64,000 nt of DNA from Tannerellaceae bacterium (GTDB lineage Bacteria; Bacteroidota; Bacteroidia; Bacteroidales; Tannerellaceae): positions 1-64,000 of the forward strand of contig JAIRRS010000152.1 in assembly GCA_031255855.1 (NCBI GenBank). The letters run 5' to 3'. Both the position numbers and the translations under genes were made by a program. Positions 54,345-64,000 of this stretch are shown here, in pieces. Under the pieces are notes generated by a model. It was not told the origin of the DNA, did not search any database, and saw only the letters and a list, made by a program, of their open reading frames with translations. The stretch's first letter is position 1. Each line of letters begins with the position of its first letter.

Positions 54345-54833
54345 ATGAAACAAGGAAAGATAAAAATACTTTTTGTGTGTTTGGGGAATATATGTCGCTC
54401 TCCGGCGGCTGAAGGAGTAATGAAGAGGCTGATAAAAGAGGCAGGCTATGAAAGCCGTTTTTTTGTTGACTCGGCAGGAACTGCGGCTTATCATGAAGGA
54501 GAACCTGCTGATTCGAGGATGAGAATGTGCGCCTCTTCACGTGGATTGAAACTCACTTCACGATCTCGTCCGGTTGGGATAGAAGATTTTTATGATTTCG
54601 ATTACATAATCGGAATGGACAATAGCAATTTAGATGATTTGAAAAGGGAAGCTCCCGATGTGGAATCGCTTGCGAAAATTCATAAAATGACAGATTATTC
54701 GTGTAAACTATCTTATGACCATGTACCCGACCCTTATTATGGTGGAACCGACGGGTTTACGTTGGTTCTTAATATTCTGGAAGATGCCTGTCGGGGATTA
54801 ATGGAATCTATTATTTCATCTCTGGATAACTAA
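54345..54833 (+). CDS. low-molecular-weight protein-tyrosine phosphatase
   Basis: A 162-aa cytoplasmic phosphatase. Active-site loop VCLGNICRSPAAEG with Cys12 and Arg18; general acid Asp in DHVPDPYYGG near residue 127. Members reverse tyrosine phosphorylation, often on bacterial tyrosine kinases that control capsule export; no kinase gene is adjacent. Its 3' end overlaps the convergent 7TM-HD gene by 23 nt. Confidence 0.95.
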   Translation: MKQGKIKILFVCLGNICRSPAAEGVMKRLIKEAGYESRFFVDSAGTAAYHEGEPADSRMRMCASSRGLKLTSRSRPVGIEDFYDFDYIIGMDNSNLDDLKREAPDVESLAKIHKMTDYSCKLSYDHVPDPYYGGTDGFTLVLNILEDACRGLMESIISSLDN

Positions 54834-56838
54834 TCCGGGTATGATACATAATTTTTAATTTATCAATAAACGTATTTTTAACAAGTTCCACATCGCGGAA
54901 CGTCAAGGGTGTATTTTTCAATAGTCCGTCCGCCAGTTGGCTGTCAACTATTTTGTTTACCAGTTCGGCTATTTTTTCTTCCGTATGCTCTTTCAAGCTA
55001 CGGGATGCGGCTTCTACCGAATCGGCCATCATCAAAACACCGGTTTCTTTCGAGAACGGATTAGGTCCGGGATAAGTGAACAAGGCTTCGTCTACTTCCT
55101 TGTCGGGGTATTTATTTTTAAACATCGTATAGAAGTACTTTACTTTCCCACGTCCGTGATGCGTCCGTATGAAATCAATAATTGCCTGTGGGAGGGAGGC
55201 TTTTTCTGCCAGCTTGATTCCTTCCGTTACATGGCTGATAATAATTTGGGCGCTTTGCTCGTAAGAAATTTGATCGTGCGGGTTTACGCTTGTTTGGTTT
55301 TCCGTAAAAAAGGCCGGATTAGCCATTTTCCCAATATCATGGTACATTGCCCCGGTGCGAACCAACTGTGCGTTAGCCCCTATTTTGGTTGCCGCGTCGG
55401 AAGCTAAAGAAGAAACCTGGAGTGAATGTTGGAATGTTCCGGGCGCGACTTCGGAAAGCTTTTTCAGTAACGGGTTGTTGATATTTGACAGCTCGACCAA
55501 TGTAATACTGGAAACATAACCAAATGCCTTTTCCAACATATAAACCAAAATATAGGCAAACATGAGAAGGATAAAGTTAATTCCGAAATAAAGCAACATC
55601 AGCCAGTTTATCTTGTGAAAGTCGGCCTCCAGGTAAATAGACATGCTTGTGTAACAAAGCGTATATGACAAAAAGATGAAGAAAGCGCAACGGATAAGTT
55701 GTGAACGTTCCGACAAATCTTTCAGGCCGAAAGTAACAACCATACCGGCAATAATCTGAAGTATTAAGAATTCATGCGGATAAGGAACCATTAACGAACA
55801 AATCAACACAGTGGTCAGGTGCACGAATAAAGCTGTACGCGAGTCGAAAAATGTCCGGACAACAATCGGGACAATAGCGTAAGGCAGTATATAAACATTG
55901 AACAAATTGTGTCGGATGCACAACTCTGTCAGCAAACAACTGAAGAGGATGCATAGCAGCATAAACAGCGTATTCTTCCTGCTATATAATATACGGGAAC
56001 GAAACGACCATAAGTACAGCCAAAAGCAGAATATAATACCGAGTACCAATATAAATTGCCCGCTAATCATCAGTCCTTGACGTTGACTTCCTCCGGTTTT
56101 GGATTCGTGGACAATCTTCAACGAACGGAGTATATTATAGGTACGATTATCGATAATCTCTCCCCGGTCTGCAATTCGTTCACCTGCTTGCACCATGCCA
56201 TTGGCAATCGGAACACTTTGCAACTGGTTTTCCTTTACCTTTTCCGACATGTCTTTATCGTATGTGATATTCTCGACCAGGTAATTATTAATGTTACATG
56301 TCCGGATCAGATTCTTATCCAGATGGGGCGGCGCATTGTTTATGATGAATTCATAAGCCGTGCGGACGGTAAAAAGGTCGGTTACAGAACGTGTTTGGGA
56401 GATATTGTTTTCCAAAAGGTTGATTCGTTCATAGTTGTCGCTTTTCAAATCCTCCAGATCCGTATTGGATGCAATACCGGTTTTGTATAATTGTACCAGA
56501 CTCTTTTCGATATATTGCATGTATGAAGGAGTAACTTCCTGATTGTTTAAAAAGGCATACGATTCTCTTAATTTGGCAACTTCCGTAGTTTCTATCTCTT
56601 TATTCAGGCGAAAATAAGGTTTGAAGTTGCTCAACACACTATCTCTTTCCGTTTTTATTTCTTCATCCGTTTTATAAATAGGGAAATCACTTGGAGCTGT
56701 CAGTAATTCGTAACGCCAAGGTTTACCCTCATAAAATTGATAACGAAACTTTCCCTCGCGGGGAAAGAAATAAGCGATGAGAGCTACCGTAAGAACAAAA
56801 AAAACAGCAGTAGGGATTGTGTAATATTTTAATTTCAT
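54811..56838 (-). CDS. 7TM-HD phosphodiesterase (PgpH-like)
   Basis: A 675-aa inner-membrane protein. One N-terminal membrane helix, an extracytoplasmic 7TMR-HDED-type domain (about 40-270, with NGMVQAGERIADRGEIIDNRTYNIL), seven helices to about 455, then a cytoplasmic HD domain with AMYHDIGKMANPAFF and THHGRGKVKYFY. The Listeria and Bacillus relatives (PgpH/YqfF) hydrolyse the second messenger c-di-AMP. Bacteroidetes members are commonly present; substrate is assigned by family. Its 3' end overlaps the LMW-PTP gene by 23 nt. Confidence 0.92.
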   Translation of the reverse strand: MKLKYYTIPTAVFFVLTVALIAYFFPREGKFRYQFYEGKPWRYELLTAPSDFPIYKTDEEIKTERDSVLSNFKPYFRLNKEIETTEVAKLRESYAFLNNQEVTPSYMQYIEKSLVQLYKTGIASNTDLEDLKSDNYERINLLENNISQTRSVTDLFTVRTAYEFIINNAPPHLDKNLIRTCNINNYLVENITYDKDMSEKVKENQLQSVPIANGMVQAGERIADRGEIIDNRTYNILRSLKIVHESKTGGSQRQGLMISGQFILVLGIIFCFWLYLWSFRSRILYSRKNTLFMLLCILFSCLLTELCIRHNLFNVYILPYAIVPIVVRTFFDSRTALFVHLTTVLICSLMVPYPHEFLILQIIAGMVVTFGLKDLSERSQLIRCAFFIFLSYTLCYTSMSIYLEADFHKINWLMLLYFGINFILLMFAYILVYMLEKAFGYVSSITLVELSNINNPLLKKLSEVAPGTFQHSLQVSSLASDAATKIGANAQLVRTGAMYHDIGKMANPAFFTENQTSVNPHDQISYEQSAQIIISHVTEGIKLAEKASLPQAIIDFIRTHHGRGKVKYFYTMFKNKYPDKEVDEALFTYPGPNPFSKETGVLMMADSVEAASRSLKEHTEEKIAELVNKIVDSQLADGLLKNTPLTFRDVELVKNTFIDKLKIMYHTRISYPEMK

Positions 56839-56901
56839 AGCCTTCTTTTATATAAAAGCGAAATTACGTAAAAAAAGTTTAGGTAAGAGAAAAAAAAGGT
56901 C

Positions 56902-56909
56902 TATTTTTG
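56902..56909 (+). promoter_or_regulatory. -7 box of gltX-waaA
   Basis: TATTTTTG, an exact match 30 nt before the gltX ATG. Confidence 0.5.
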
Positions 56910-56938
56910 CCGCATCATATCTATAATATTAAGAACAC

Positions 56939-58456
56939 ATGAGTCAACAGAAAGTGAGAGTTCGTTTCGCTCCAAGCCCAACCGGACCATTACATATCGG
57001 AGGTGTACGCACCGCTTTATACAATTATTTATTAGCCAAACAAAAAGGAGGTGATTTCATTCTCAGGATTGAAGATACCGATTCGCAACGGTTTGTTCCG
57101 GGTGCCGAAGAATATATTATTGAGTCATTTCAATGGTTGGGTATCCAATTTGATGAAGGAGTAAGTTTCGGTGGTAACTATGGTCCCTACCGTCAGAGCG
57201 AAAGAAAAGAAATCTACAAAAAATATGTTGAGCAATTACTGAATGCAGGGTTGGCCTATTATGCGTTTGACACTCCTGAAGAATTGGAGGCAAAACGAAC
57301 GGAAATCGCGAATTTCCAATACGATGCTTCTACCCGTATGCAAATGAGAAACTCGTTGACTTTACCGGAAGAAGAAACGGAAAAACTGATAGCAAATGGC
57401 GAAAAATATGTTGTCCGTATCAAAATAGAATCCAACGAAAATATTTGTGTAAACGATTTGATAAGAGGAGAAGTGGTCATTAATTCGTCGGTTTTAGACG
57501 ACAAAGTATTATTTAAGTCGGCCGACCAATTACCTACATACCATTTAGCGAATATTGTAGACGACCATCTGATGGAAATCACCCATGTAATCCGTGGCGA
57601 GGAATGGTTGCCGAGCGCCCCTTTGCATATACTATTGTATCGCTATTTTGGTTGGACAGACACTATGCCGCAGTTTGCCCATCTGCCATTATTACTTAAA
57701 CCGGAAGGAAACGGCAAACTAAGCAAGCGGGATGGCGACCGTTTAGGTTTCCCTGTCTTCCCCTTGAAATGGAAAGACCCTAAAACAGGAGAAATATCTT
57801 CCGGATACCGTGAAAGCGGATACCTGCCTGAAGCGGTAGTCAACTTCCTTGCCCTGTTGGGTTGGAGTCCGGGGAACGACCAGGAAATCATGAGTATGGA
57901 TGAAATGATTCGCCTGTTCAACCTTACACATTGCAGCAAAAGCGGTGCAAAATTTGATTACGAAAAAGGGAAATGGTTCAACCATCAATATCTGGTTAAG
58001 AAAGATGACAAAGAAATAGCTTTGCTTTTTATGCCGGTACTACAGGAGCATCAAATCAATGCCGATATAGCATATGTAGAGAAAGTGGTAGGTTTGGTGA
58101 AAGAGCGGGTAACCTTTGTAAAAGAGTTATGGGAACAGGCCTCTTTCTTCTTTGTCGCTCCAACCCAATATGATGAAAAAGTTGTAAAAAAACGTTGGAA
58201 AGACGATTCTGCCGCCCAACTGGCAGAATTGGCCGAAGTTCTTAAATCCCGCGAACCTTTCGACGTACATGGCACAGAAGATGTTGTAAAAGCATGGATT
58301 GAAGCCAAAGGATACCATTTAGGAAATATAATGAATGCTACCCGTCTGGCGTTGGTAGGCGAGAGTAAAGGCCCGCATATCTTTGATATTACGGCAACTT
58401 TAGGGAAAGAAGAAACAATCAAGAGGATTCACCAAGCCATAAATAAGCTTGGTTGA
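56939..58456 (+). CDS. gltX: glutamyl-tRNA synthetase
   Basis: Charges tRNA-Glu. Class I signatures are present: [19 protein letters not shown] (HIGH box) at the N-terminus and [11 protein letters not shown] (KMSKS-type) near residue 265. At 505 aa it is of standard length, with GENRDTDSxR-like [19 protein letters not shown]. Followed 16 nt later by waaA, an arrangement that probably reflects simple co-transcription. Confidence 0.97.
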   Translation: MSQQKVRVRFAPSPTGPLHIGGVRTALYNYLLAKQKGGDFILRIEDTDSQRFVPGAEEYIIESFQWLGIQFDEGVSFGGNYGPYRQSERKEIYKKYVEQLLNAGLAYYAFDTPEELEAKRTEIANFQYDASTRMQMRNSLTLPEEETEKLIANGEKYVVRIKIESNENICVNDLIRGEVVINSSVLDDKVLFKSADQLPTYHLANIVDDHLMEITHVIRGEEWLPSAPLHILLYRYFGWTDTMPQFAHLPLLLKPEGNGKLSKRDGDRLGFPVFPLKWKDPKTGEISSGYRESGYLPEAVVNFLALLGWSPGNDQEIMSMDEMIRLFNLTHCSKSGAKFDYEKGKWFNHQYLVKKDDKEIALLFMPVLQEHQINADIAYVEKVVGLVKERVTFVKELWEQASFFFVAPTQYDEKVVKKRWKDDSAAQLAELAEVLKSREPFDVHGTEDVVKAWIEAKGYHLGNIMNATRLALVGESKGPHIFDITATLGKEETIKRIHQAINKLG

Positions 58457-58472
58457 TAGTTGGGCATAAGAG

Positions 58473-59705
58473 ATGTACACAATAGTAATTCACTTATATG
58501 CTCTTCTTGTGGAGTTATTGTCGCCTTTCCATAGGAAAGCGAGGATGATGCGGTTCGGGCAATGGAAGACAAACGGGATACTTCGTGAAAAAATAGACCC
58601 TAAAGCTAAATACATTTGGTTTCACGCATCTTCTTTGGGCGAATTCGAACAAGGTCGTCCTATGATGGAGAAAATCAAGGCCGATTATCCCCAGTACAAG
58701 ATTTTACTTACGTTCTTCTCTCCATCGGGGTATGAGGTAAGGAAAAACTATGTAGGAGCGGATGTTATTTGTTATCTGCCTTTCGATACCCCCTATAAAG
58801 TCAAGAAATTTCTCCGGTTGGCCAATCCTCATATAGCGATATTTATTAAATATGAATTCTGGATGAATTATCTGACAGAATTGAAAAAGCGGAATATTCC
58901 AACCTATATAATATCGGCAATTTTCCGTCCGAACCAATTGTTTTTCAGATGGTTTGGAAGACCTTACCGAAAGGTGTTGCATTGTTTCGACCATTTGTTT
59001 ATACAAGATAATGCCTCTGCCGGATTGTTGACAAAATATGGAGTGCCAAATGTCACAGTATTAGGAGACACTCGTTTCGACCGGGTAATAGATGTACAAA
59101 AACAATCCCGTCCAATCCCGATAGTAGAACAATTCATAAGGAATTCCGAAGGGGAAAAACAAACAACCTTAATTGCCGGAAGCTCCTGGCCTCAAGACGA
59201 AGAGTTTATTATCCACTATTTTAATGAACATCCGGAAATAAAATTGATTATCGCCCCCCATGAAATAGACCGGGGACATTTACTGGATATCCATTCCAAG
59301 TTGAAACGCCCTTCCGTGCGCCTTTCCGATGCTACTGAAAAACATATTGCCGATAAAGATTGCCTTATAATTGATAGCTTCGGGCTACTATCATCTATCT
59401 ATCGGTATGGTGATATCGCTTACGTTGGCGGCGGCTTTGGAAAAGGTATCCATAATATATTGGAAGCTGCCGTTTATGGTATTCCCGTTATCTTTGGCCC
59501 CAAATATCAGAAATTCAAGGAAGCGAAAGACATCATATCCGTTGGCGGTGGGTTCTCCGTTAGCAATGGAAATGCCTTTCAGGAGAAAATGGACGAACTG
59601 CTAACCTACCGTCATCTGCTGGAAGCCGCCGGACAAGCTGCCGGGGATTTCGTTGGAAACAATGCCGGAGCTACCAACAAGATATTAAAACAATTGCCTT
59701 TGTAA
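58473..59705 (+). CDS. waaA: 3-deoxy-D-manno-octulosonic acid transferase WaaA (KdtA)
   Basis: A 410-aa GT30 transferase adding Kdo to lipid A precursor at the inner-membrane face. Family segments are IWFHASSLGEFEQGRPMMEKIKADYP, the N-terminal membrane-associating helix (VIHLYALLVELLSPFHRKAR), AGSSWPQDEEFI and IAYVGGGFGKGIHNILEAAVYGIPVIFGPKYQKF. A shortened Kdo-binding N-domain is usual in Bacteroidetes. 16 nt after gltX. Confidence 0.95.
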   Translation: MYTIVIHLYALLVELLSPFHRKARMMRFGQWKTNGILREKIDPKAKYIWFHASSLGEFEQGRPMMEKIKADYPQYKILLTFFSPSGYEVRKNYVGADVICYLPFDTPYKVKKFLRLANPHIAIFIKYEFWMNYLTELKKRNIPTYIISAIFRPNQLFFRWFGRPYRKVLHCFDHLFIQDNASAGLLTKYGVPNVTVLGDTRFDRVIDVQKQSRPIPIVEQFIRNSEGEKQTTLIAGSSWPQDEEFIIHYFNEHPEIKLIIAPHEIDRGHLLDIHSKLKRPSVRLSDATEKHIADKDCLIIDSFGLLSSIYRYGDIAYVGGGFGKGIHNILEAAVYGIPVIFGPKYQKFKEAKDIISVGGGFSVSNGNAFQEKMDELLTYRHLLEAAGQAAGDFVGNNAGATNKILKQLPL

Positions 59706-59746
59706 GCGATTCCTTCCTGGGAATAGATTCAATATCAAATGCAGCA

Positions 59747-59776
59747 TGGGGCAAACGCTCCCGGCAGGTTGCCCCA
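59747..59776. terminator. hairpin between convergent waaA and the DUF3843-like gene
   Basis: TGGGGCAA and TTGCCCCA form a perfect 8-bp stem with a 14-nt loop. There is no T-run, so its terminator role is uncertain. Confidence 0.35.
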
Positions 59777-59783
59777 CCGCCAA

Positions 59784-61253
59784 TTATCGGCGCTTTCCTA
59801 AATAGTACCGTATGAAAAAGTCCAGGTTCTCGGTTAATACTTCCCTTCCGTGTTTCTTTCCTTGTATGCTGTTTAAGCTGGCGTCGGGCAACATATTGTT
59901 ATCTATTAGCAGGCACACTATGTTGAAAGGATAGAAATTAGGGACAGTAAAGAAGTTAATGGCCATTTGTTCGGCTACTTTCTTGTCGTAGAACGGGTTG
60001 TCCGGGTCTTTAATACATTCAATGGCATGGTTCAGGATTAATATTCCGTCTTCCGGGGTAGCAGTGACAAATAGTTTTTCTTTGATCTTTTCCGACATTT
60101 TAGGATCTTCAACAATTGAATAATTCAGATCCTCTTTCATGAAGGCGTAAAATTCTTTTTCGGATGCGAAATAGAGGAATTGCTTTCCTTTACTGGCAGA
60201 CATGAAGATATCGTATACCATTTTCTTTTCTGTCTCGCTTGTTACTTTCCCTTCCGGCTTTTCTTCCTTTGGTGAAAGAGACAAAAGGCCGCATTGCCAC
60301 CATTCCTTATTATAAAAAACCAACATCATCAGTATTATATTTTCACCACTGGTCAAATCTTTGATAATGCCTGTATCTAAAGACTCTTTTGTAATGGCAA
60401 ACTCCTCCTCTGTCTCAGCATTGGTAACATATACATAGTTGTCATCTTCCCTCTTGAATAAATAAGTTGTGTAATCCCTTTGTTTGATCCCATTGTAAAT
60501 GGGATGAAGGGGATGCTCTTGGGGAATGATTTTAGCGAGCCATTCCGGTGAGGTCAATGCCAGCATCTTGTTGGGAGCTAAAAAGCATAGATTCAATTCG
60601 GCAGCATAAGCGATGATTGCTTTTTCGGAATCATCCCTGTCGCTGTTGATGAGTTCTTCCATTCTATCTTCAAGGTCATAGATGTTGAAAATGTTCAGGT
60701 ATGAATTAAAATGGAACCAGTTTAAAAGATCTCTGTAACGGAAGAAATCCAGCGTGTCGGTATCAGGATAAAGAAAATCATGTATCCTATTGTCAAAAGG
60801 GGCATTGTCGAGTTCTTCATAGAGGTAATACTCTATTTGGGAGGCAGTAATTGCGATGCCCGGATTCTCAGGATTAATAATCTTGTCGTAGTTAATCTGC
60901 TGGAGATAATGCCACAATAGGAAACAGATATCTTCGATATTGATGTCGCCGTCGGTGTATTCTTCGTCAATATCATAGAAAGGTAAAGGCTTTCCATATA
61001 GTTTACGGCACTCGGAGGTGAATGATTTCCACATGTTGACCTCCGAGGCAATATCAACAAACCAGGCCGTCAGGTAGCAGCTCACCGTTTGCATATCATC
61101 CGTATCCAGATCGAAGGCATTTGCTATGCCGCTTTGATTCAAGATGGAGTATATTTGGGTTGCTACTTTGGCATAGTACCGATCATTGCTGTTGCCAACT
61201 TTATAAGGCATGTGTTTGATCCAATCCTTAGGAAAGATGATGTTCTGTTTCAT
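59784..61253 (-). CDS. DUF3843-like protein of unknown function
   Basis: A 489-aa cytoplasmic, acidic protein. The N-terminus KQNIIFPKDWIKHMPYKVGNSNDRYYAKVATQIYSIL and SCYLTAWFVDIASEVNMWKSFTSECRKLYGKPLPFYD recall the Bacteroidales family DUF3843, from memory. No catalytic motif is obvious; a middle beta-rich part (RDYTTYLFKREDDNYVYVTNAETEEEFAITKESL) and a helical end are seen. The frame is open to 61289; ATG 61253 gives the family-like start. It stands alone on its strand between waaA and the C1 peptidase gene. Confidence 0.7.
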   Translation of the reverse strand: MKQNIIFPKDWIKHMPYKVGNSNDRYYAKVATQIYSILNQSGIANAFDLDTDDMQTVSCYLTAWFVDIASEVNMWKSFTSECRKLYGKPLPFYDIDEEYTDGDINIEDICFLLWHYLQQINYDKIINPENPGIAITASQIEYYLYEELDNAPFDNRIHDFLYPDTDTLDFFRYRDLLNWFHFNSYLNIFNIYDLEDRMEELINSDRDDSEKAIIAYAAELNLCFLAPNKMLALTSPEWLAKIIPQEHPLHPIYNGIKQRDYTTYLFKREDDNYVYVTNAETEEEFAITKESLDTGIIKDLTSGENIILMMLVFYNKEWWQCGLLSLSPKEEKPEGKVTSETEKKMVYDIFMSASKGKQFLYFASEKEFYAFMKEDLNYSIVEDPKMSEKIKEKLFVTATPEDGILILNHAIECIKDPDNPFYDKKVAEQMAINFFTVPNFYPFNIVCLLIDNNMLPDASLNSIQGKKHGREVLTENLDFFIRYYLGKRR

Positions 61254-61392
61254 GAATAATGTAGTTCTTTTATTTTCTTCAATCCCCAAAGATATGCTTT
61301 TTTGTCTGGTTGTTGCTTATATTCGTTATATTCATAGTTGAAAAACAGCAAGAAACCTGCTTATGAATAAATACTATATTGAGCCGGCCTTA

Positions 61393-62793
61393 TTAATCTT
61401 CTTCGCTGAACATTGGATCCCATGCGGGCAGACGGATGGGTTTTTGTTTGAGGATTTCTTTTACTGTATCGGTTGTGTATTTGTATTCTACTACCAGGCG
61501 GAACATGTATTCGTTGAACCATTCGTCGGTCATGATTAGATGTCCGTTGTTTGCTCCCGGCCCCCAACTGTTTTCCACCATCCATTTTGTGGGCTTTCCG
61601 TTGCAGTCCAGGTCGACGGCCATTAGTGTCATGGCATGCGACGAACCGCTGCTGAATGTTTGGATGCGTTGTTTTTTGTCCATACCGAAGGAGGTTCCCA
61701 TCAGCGAGGCGTAGTCGTAATAGTTTACGTCGAGCAATCCTCTTTCCCGGTCGAAGAATTTGCCCACGTCGCACGAGAAGTACATCATGGTACTGTCTTG
61801 GATGGAGTGGATGGCCATTTCTTTGATATCATCTGCCGGGAGGTTTACGTAGGTCCAGTTTTTCCCGTCGTAAACATGGCGGTCGAACGCTATTTCGTAC
61901 AGTTTGTAATATTCGCGGCTTGGGTCGTTCATCAGCATAACATAGTTGTTTTTCAGGTCGGCTCCGATGAATTCCTGGTAAAAGGATTGGGGGGTGTATT
62001 CTTTTGTAGAGAGGGGATTCCCTTTGGAGTCTCTGAGTGTCCAGGTGAATGTCGCGGGAGGTTCGCCCAATGTCAGCGCCAGCATGCGGTAGATGGTGGT
62101 CAACAGGGCGGTTTTCTTTTTTTCCAAGTCGGCGGGCGTTGCGCCTTGGGATGCCTGTTTGCGAAGCTCCAGCCCCGACTCTTTCAGTTTTAACGAAACC
62201 AGGTTTGCCATCATACGCGTGTTGTCGCTGCTGTATGTTTCTGTCATCACGTCGGCCGGGACTACCCCATATTTTGTCAGGATATCGGCAACTCCGGTGA
62301 ATTGCCCGCCATCGCTCAGCGGGTTTTTAAACAGCCACTCTACCATTTTGTCGTCCATGGGCTTTTCCCGCGTGTCGATGATTCCCTGGAGGAATAGGTT
62401 TGCTTTTTCCAATTGGTCCCAGAAGAACGGGTAACTGTGGGAGAATTGGAAGTCGTTCAGGCTGTATGTGTCGATGATTTTTGAACGGAAAACATTCAGG
62501 CCTGTAAATAACCAGCAGCGTCCGGACGACTTTTGGTTGGTAATGCCTTTGCCGTTTACTTTGTGCGAGAAGTGCGTGTCGAGATGATTTTTATTCTCCA
62601 GGTTAACGGCGAGTTTGTTGATGTCGTTGTTTGTGATGGCGTTTCGCAAGGCTTTGTCGGTTGCCGTCCCCTGGTACGACTGTTTGATTTGTTGCAGCAT
62701 GCCGGCAGAGATACCGCCTGTTGATTGTTGTCCGTGTGTGGAAAAAGCGGCTCCCAGTATGAAGAGGCTTATCCAAAATCTGTTTCGTTTCAT
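61393..62793 (-). CDS. exported C1-family aminopeptidase (bleomycin hydrolase/PepC-like)
   Basis: A 466-aa papain-fold peptidase of family C1B. Signal peptide FWISLFILGAAFSTHGQ; oxyanion Gln and catalytic Cys in NQKSSGRCWLFTGLNVFRS; His in SSGSSHAMTLMAVD; Asn in WMVENSWGPG. Family relatives are usually cytoplasmic hexameric aminopeptidases; the signal peptide places this one in the periplasm or outside. In Bacteroidetes such enzymes are common and take part in peptide scavenging. It ends about 140 nt from the DUF3843-like gene start. Confidence 0.92.
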   Translation of the reverse strand: MKRNRFWISLFILGAAFSTHGQQSTGGISAGMLQQIKQSYQGTATDKALRNAITNNDINKLAVNLENKNHLDTHFSHKVNGKGITNQKSSGRCWLFTGLNVFRSKIIDTYSLNDFQFSHSYPFFWDQLEKANLFLQGIIDTREKPMDDKMVEWLFKNPLSDGGQFTGVADILTKYGVVPADVMTETYSSDNTRMMANLVSLKLKESGLELRKQASQGATPADLEKKKTALLTTIYRMLALTLGEPPATFTWTLRDSKGNPLSTKEYTPQSFYQEFIGADLKNNYVMLMNDPSREYYKLYEIAFDRHVYDGKNWTYVNLPADDIKEMAIHSIQDSTMMYFSCDVGKFFDRERGLLDVNYYDYASLMGTSFGMDKKQRIQTFSSGSSHAMTLMAVDLDCNGKPTKWMVENSWGPGANNGHLIMTDEWFNEYMFRLVVEYKYTTDTVKEILKQKPIRLPAWDPMFSEED

Positions 62794-62885
62794 GATATGT
62801 TTAGAATTATTTGTTGCTTTGCAAAGGTATGGATAACTATTCGTATTTAAAAAAGACGTTTACACAACTTGTCGCGTGTCCCTCC

Positions 62886-63959
62886 TTAATTACTCCAAAC
62901 AAGTCCGTCCTGGCGAATGCTCCAGATTCTGCCGTTGGGAGAGGGGAGCGTTATTTCGTACATGGAGGGCGTGTTATTTAATGTAAGTTGGGTAAGCGAC
63001 TCTTCGGGACATACTTCATCCGCTTTCAGGCCGGCCAGGGAAGTAGCATATTGGTTGAACGTTTTATGATATTGTTGCTGGCGATAATAAAGGTTGCGCA
63101 AAATCCATTTGGTCTCTTCGTCCTGATGTTTGATAAAGGGGGCTTCCCCGGTTCCGGCCCGACGGTCGGATAGTTGTATGAATCCCCAAAATTCCGGCAT
63201 GTGGATATTCTTCACATTCCCTGGCGCCCATGCCCAGAAACATTCTTTTCCATCTTGTGTTCCGGTATTCCATTCCGCCCGTGAGAAATTGGCGCGGAAT
63301 TGGTCTCCCTCTTCCGGCTTGTTTTTTCCCGGTACCAATTGATAAATTGTTTTCCAGGGCAAAAAGATCTCCACGCTCCACGATTGATCCGTATCCTCCG
63401 GATTGTTTAGTGTCCCGTCAATATGAACAGCCGATTGCATCCCCATAAATTCCCAGTTATTGAAAGCGATGCCCTTGTCGCGATAGGGCTTGGTGAGGAA
63501 TAAATCCCATTCGGCGCCTAAAGCGTTTACTTCATATTCTACATAATTGTGGGTATCGTTTGTCATATCCAGGAAGAATTCGAAGTTGTTGTTTAAGAAA
63601 AGAGGAGAATCATGTTCAGTCATATCAGCCCAGATATGGGATTCTTCCAGAAGCGCCGCGAGATAAAGGCCGTTATCATCATACGTCATTTTTACGTTGG
63701 TTTGTAAAAAAGGTTTGGGTTGGTCGCCTCCGGCGATGTCAACAAAGTCGGAAGTCCATGATAGTAAATCCCACTCTTCGGGAGAGAGTACGCCATCTAT
63801 TGTAATAGCGGCGGGCGCCTTATAGCATACGTATGCAGGAGGGTTGAATACGACAGGCGCGTCGTAGTCGATCTCCCTTTGTTCCGTCTGTTTCGGTTGG
63901 GAACAAGAGAGCAGTGACATACAACCGGAAAGAAGAATACACAAGATGTTTGTTTTCAT
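62886..63959 (-). CDS. CBM9-like (DOMON-fold) lipoprotein
   Basis: A 357-aa surface lipoprotein: signal ending SLLSCSQPKQ (Cys at about 19). The main domain from about 45 to 270 is a carbohydrate-binding family 9-like beta sandwich (YKAPAAITIDGVLSPEEWDLLSWTSDFVDI, TNVKMTYDDNGLYLAALLEESHIWA, LFLNNNFEFFLDMTNDTHNYVEYEVNALGAEWDLFL, WSVEIFLPWKTI, FRANFSRAEWN). A helical and beta tail follows (LRNLYYRQQQYHKTFNQY). Binding of plant or host glycan is probable, but ligand residues cannot be assigned. It is the last gene in the window; 40 nt remain beyond its start. Confidence 0.88.
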   Translation of the reverse strand: MKTNILCILLSGCMSLLSCSQPKQTEQREIDYDAPVVFNPPAYVCYKAPAAITIDGVLSPEEWDLLSWTSDFVDIAGGDQPKPFLQTNVKMTYDDNGLYLAALLEESHIWADMTEHDSPLFLNNNFEFFLDMTNDTHNYVEYEVNALGAEWDLFLTKPYRDKGIAFNNWEFMGMQSAVHIDGTLNNPEDTDQSWSVEIFLPWKTIYQLVPGKNKPEEGDQFRANFSRAEWNTGTQDGKECFWAWAPGNVKNIHMPEFWGFIQLSDRRAGTGEAPFIKHQDEETKWILRNLYYRQQQYHKTFNQYATSLAGLKADEVCPEESLTQLTLNNTPSMYEITLPSPNGRIWSIRQDGLVWSN

Positions 63960-64000
63960 AATTATGCAGATGTAGTGAGTCTAATTGGGAGTTCCGTCAT

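Overview
The window looks like chromosome from a gut-type Bacteroidales, most likely Parabacteroides or another Tannerellaceae relative. This is inferred from gene content, since no rRNA is present. The supporting signs are a type III glutamine synthetase, DapL-type lysine synthesis, a two-subunit methylmalonyl-CoA mutase, an S46 dipeptidyl peptidase, an OMP_b-brl-type TonB-dependent receptor, an EF-G paralogue of the Bacteroides EF-G2 type, and repeated promoter boxes of the Bacteroidetes form TAnnTTTG instead of -35/-10 boxes.

Layout. 0-2.3 kb: a PIF1/RecD-like helicase with C-terminal TPRs. 2.3-4 kb: mostly non-coding T/G-rich DNA with one small cysteine-rich gene. 4-9.3 kb: a nitrogen/lysine cluster, dapF-dapL-asnA-GSIII. 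9.6-10.3 kb: a queuosine-precursor transporter. 10.3-15.2 kb (minus strand): a tightly overlapping potA-potB-potC-potD-HAD polyamine import operon. 15.5-17.6 kb: a three-gene operon of an unknown protein, GtrA and a GT2 glycosyltransferase. 17.6-22.5 kb (minus): Nudix, ROK kinase, VOC, MBL-fold and GH127 genes. 22.6-26.2 kb: metY facing an EF-G2-like gene. 26.5-28.5 kb: hemW and a zeta-type kinase overlapping a small partner gene. 28.6-35.5 kb: S46 peptidase, CYTH, Smr/DUF2027, queA and a double SGNH esterase. Then come tRNA-Arg(ACG), a patatin-barrel protein, a TonB-dependent receptor and an ABM lipoprotein. 41.4-45.5 kb: mutA-mutB. 45.6-47.9 kb: a UDP-N-acetylhexosaminuronate precursor pair. 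48.1-54.8 kb: small OMP, priA, a second OMP, a cobalamin riboswitch ahead of a split ThrE-type exporter, and LMW-PTP. 54.8-64 kb: 7TM-HD phosphodiesterase, gltX-waaA, a DUF3843-like protein, a C1 aminopeptidase and a CBM9-like lipoprotein.

Two features stand out. First, an ungapped 88-nt palindrome-rich intergenic repeat occurs four times (101, 15311, 26346, 41247). All copies have the same orientation; three lie between two divergent promoters, and the fourth lies just upstream of a plus-strand promoter. Stem arms covary between two copies. Second, a complete cobalamin aptamer sits alone upstream of a threonine/serine exporter pair that has no textbook link to B12. Other points are an EF-G paralogue with an altered GTPase centre, cysteine-rich insertions in the non-catalytic mutase subunit, a PotD anchored at both ends, and a PotA with a doubled TOBE tail.

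All calls come from reading sequence and translations by eye. No database search, folding or phylogeny was run.
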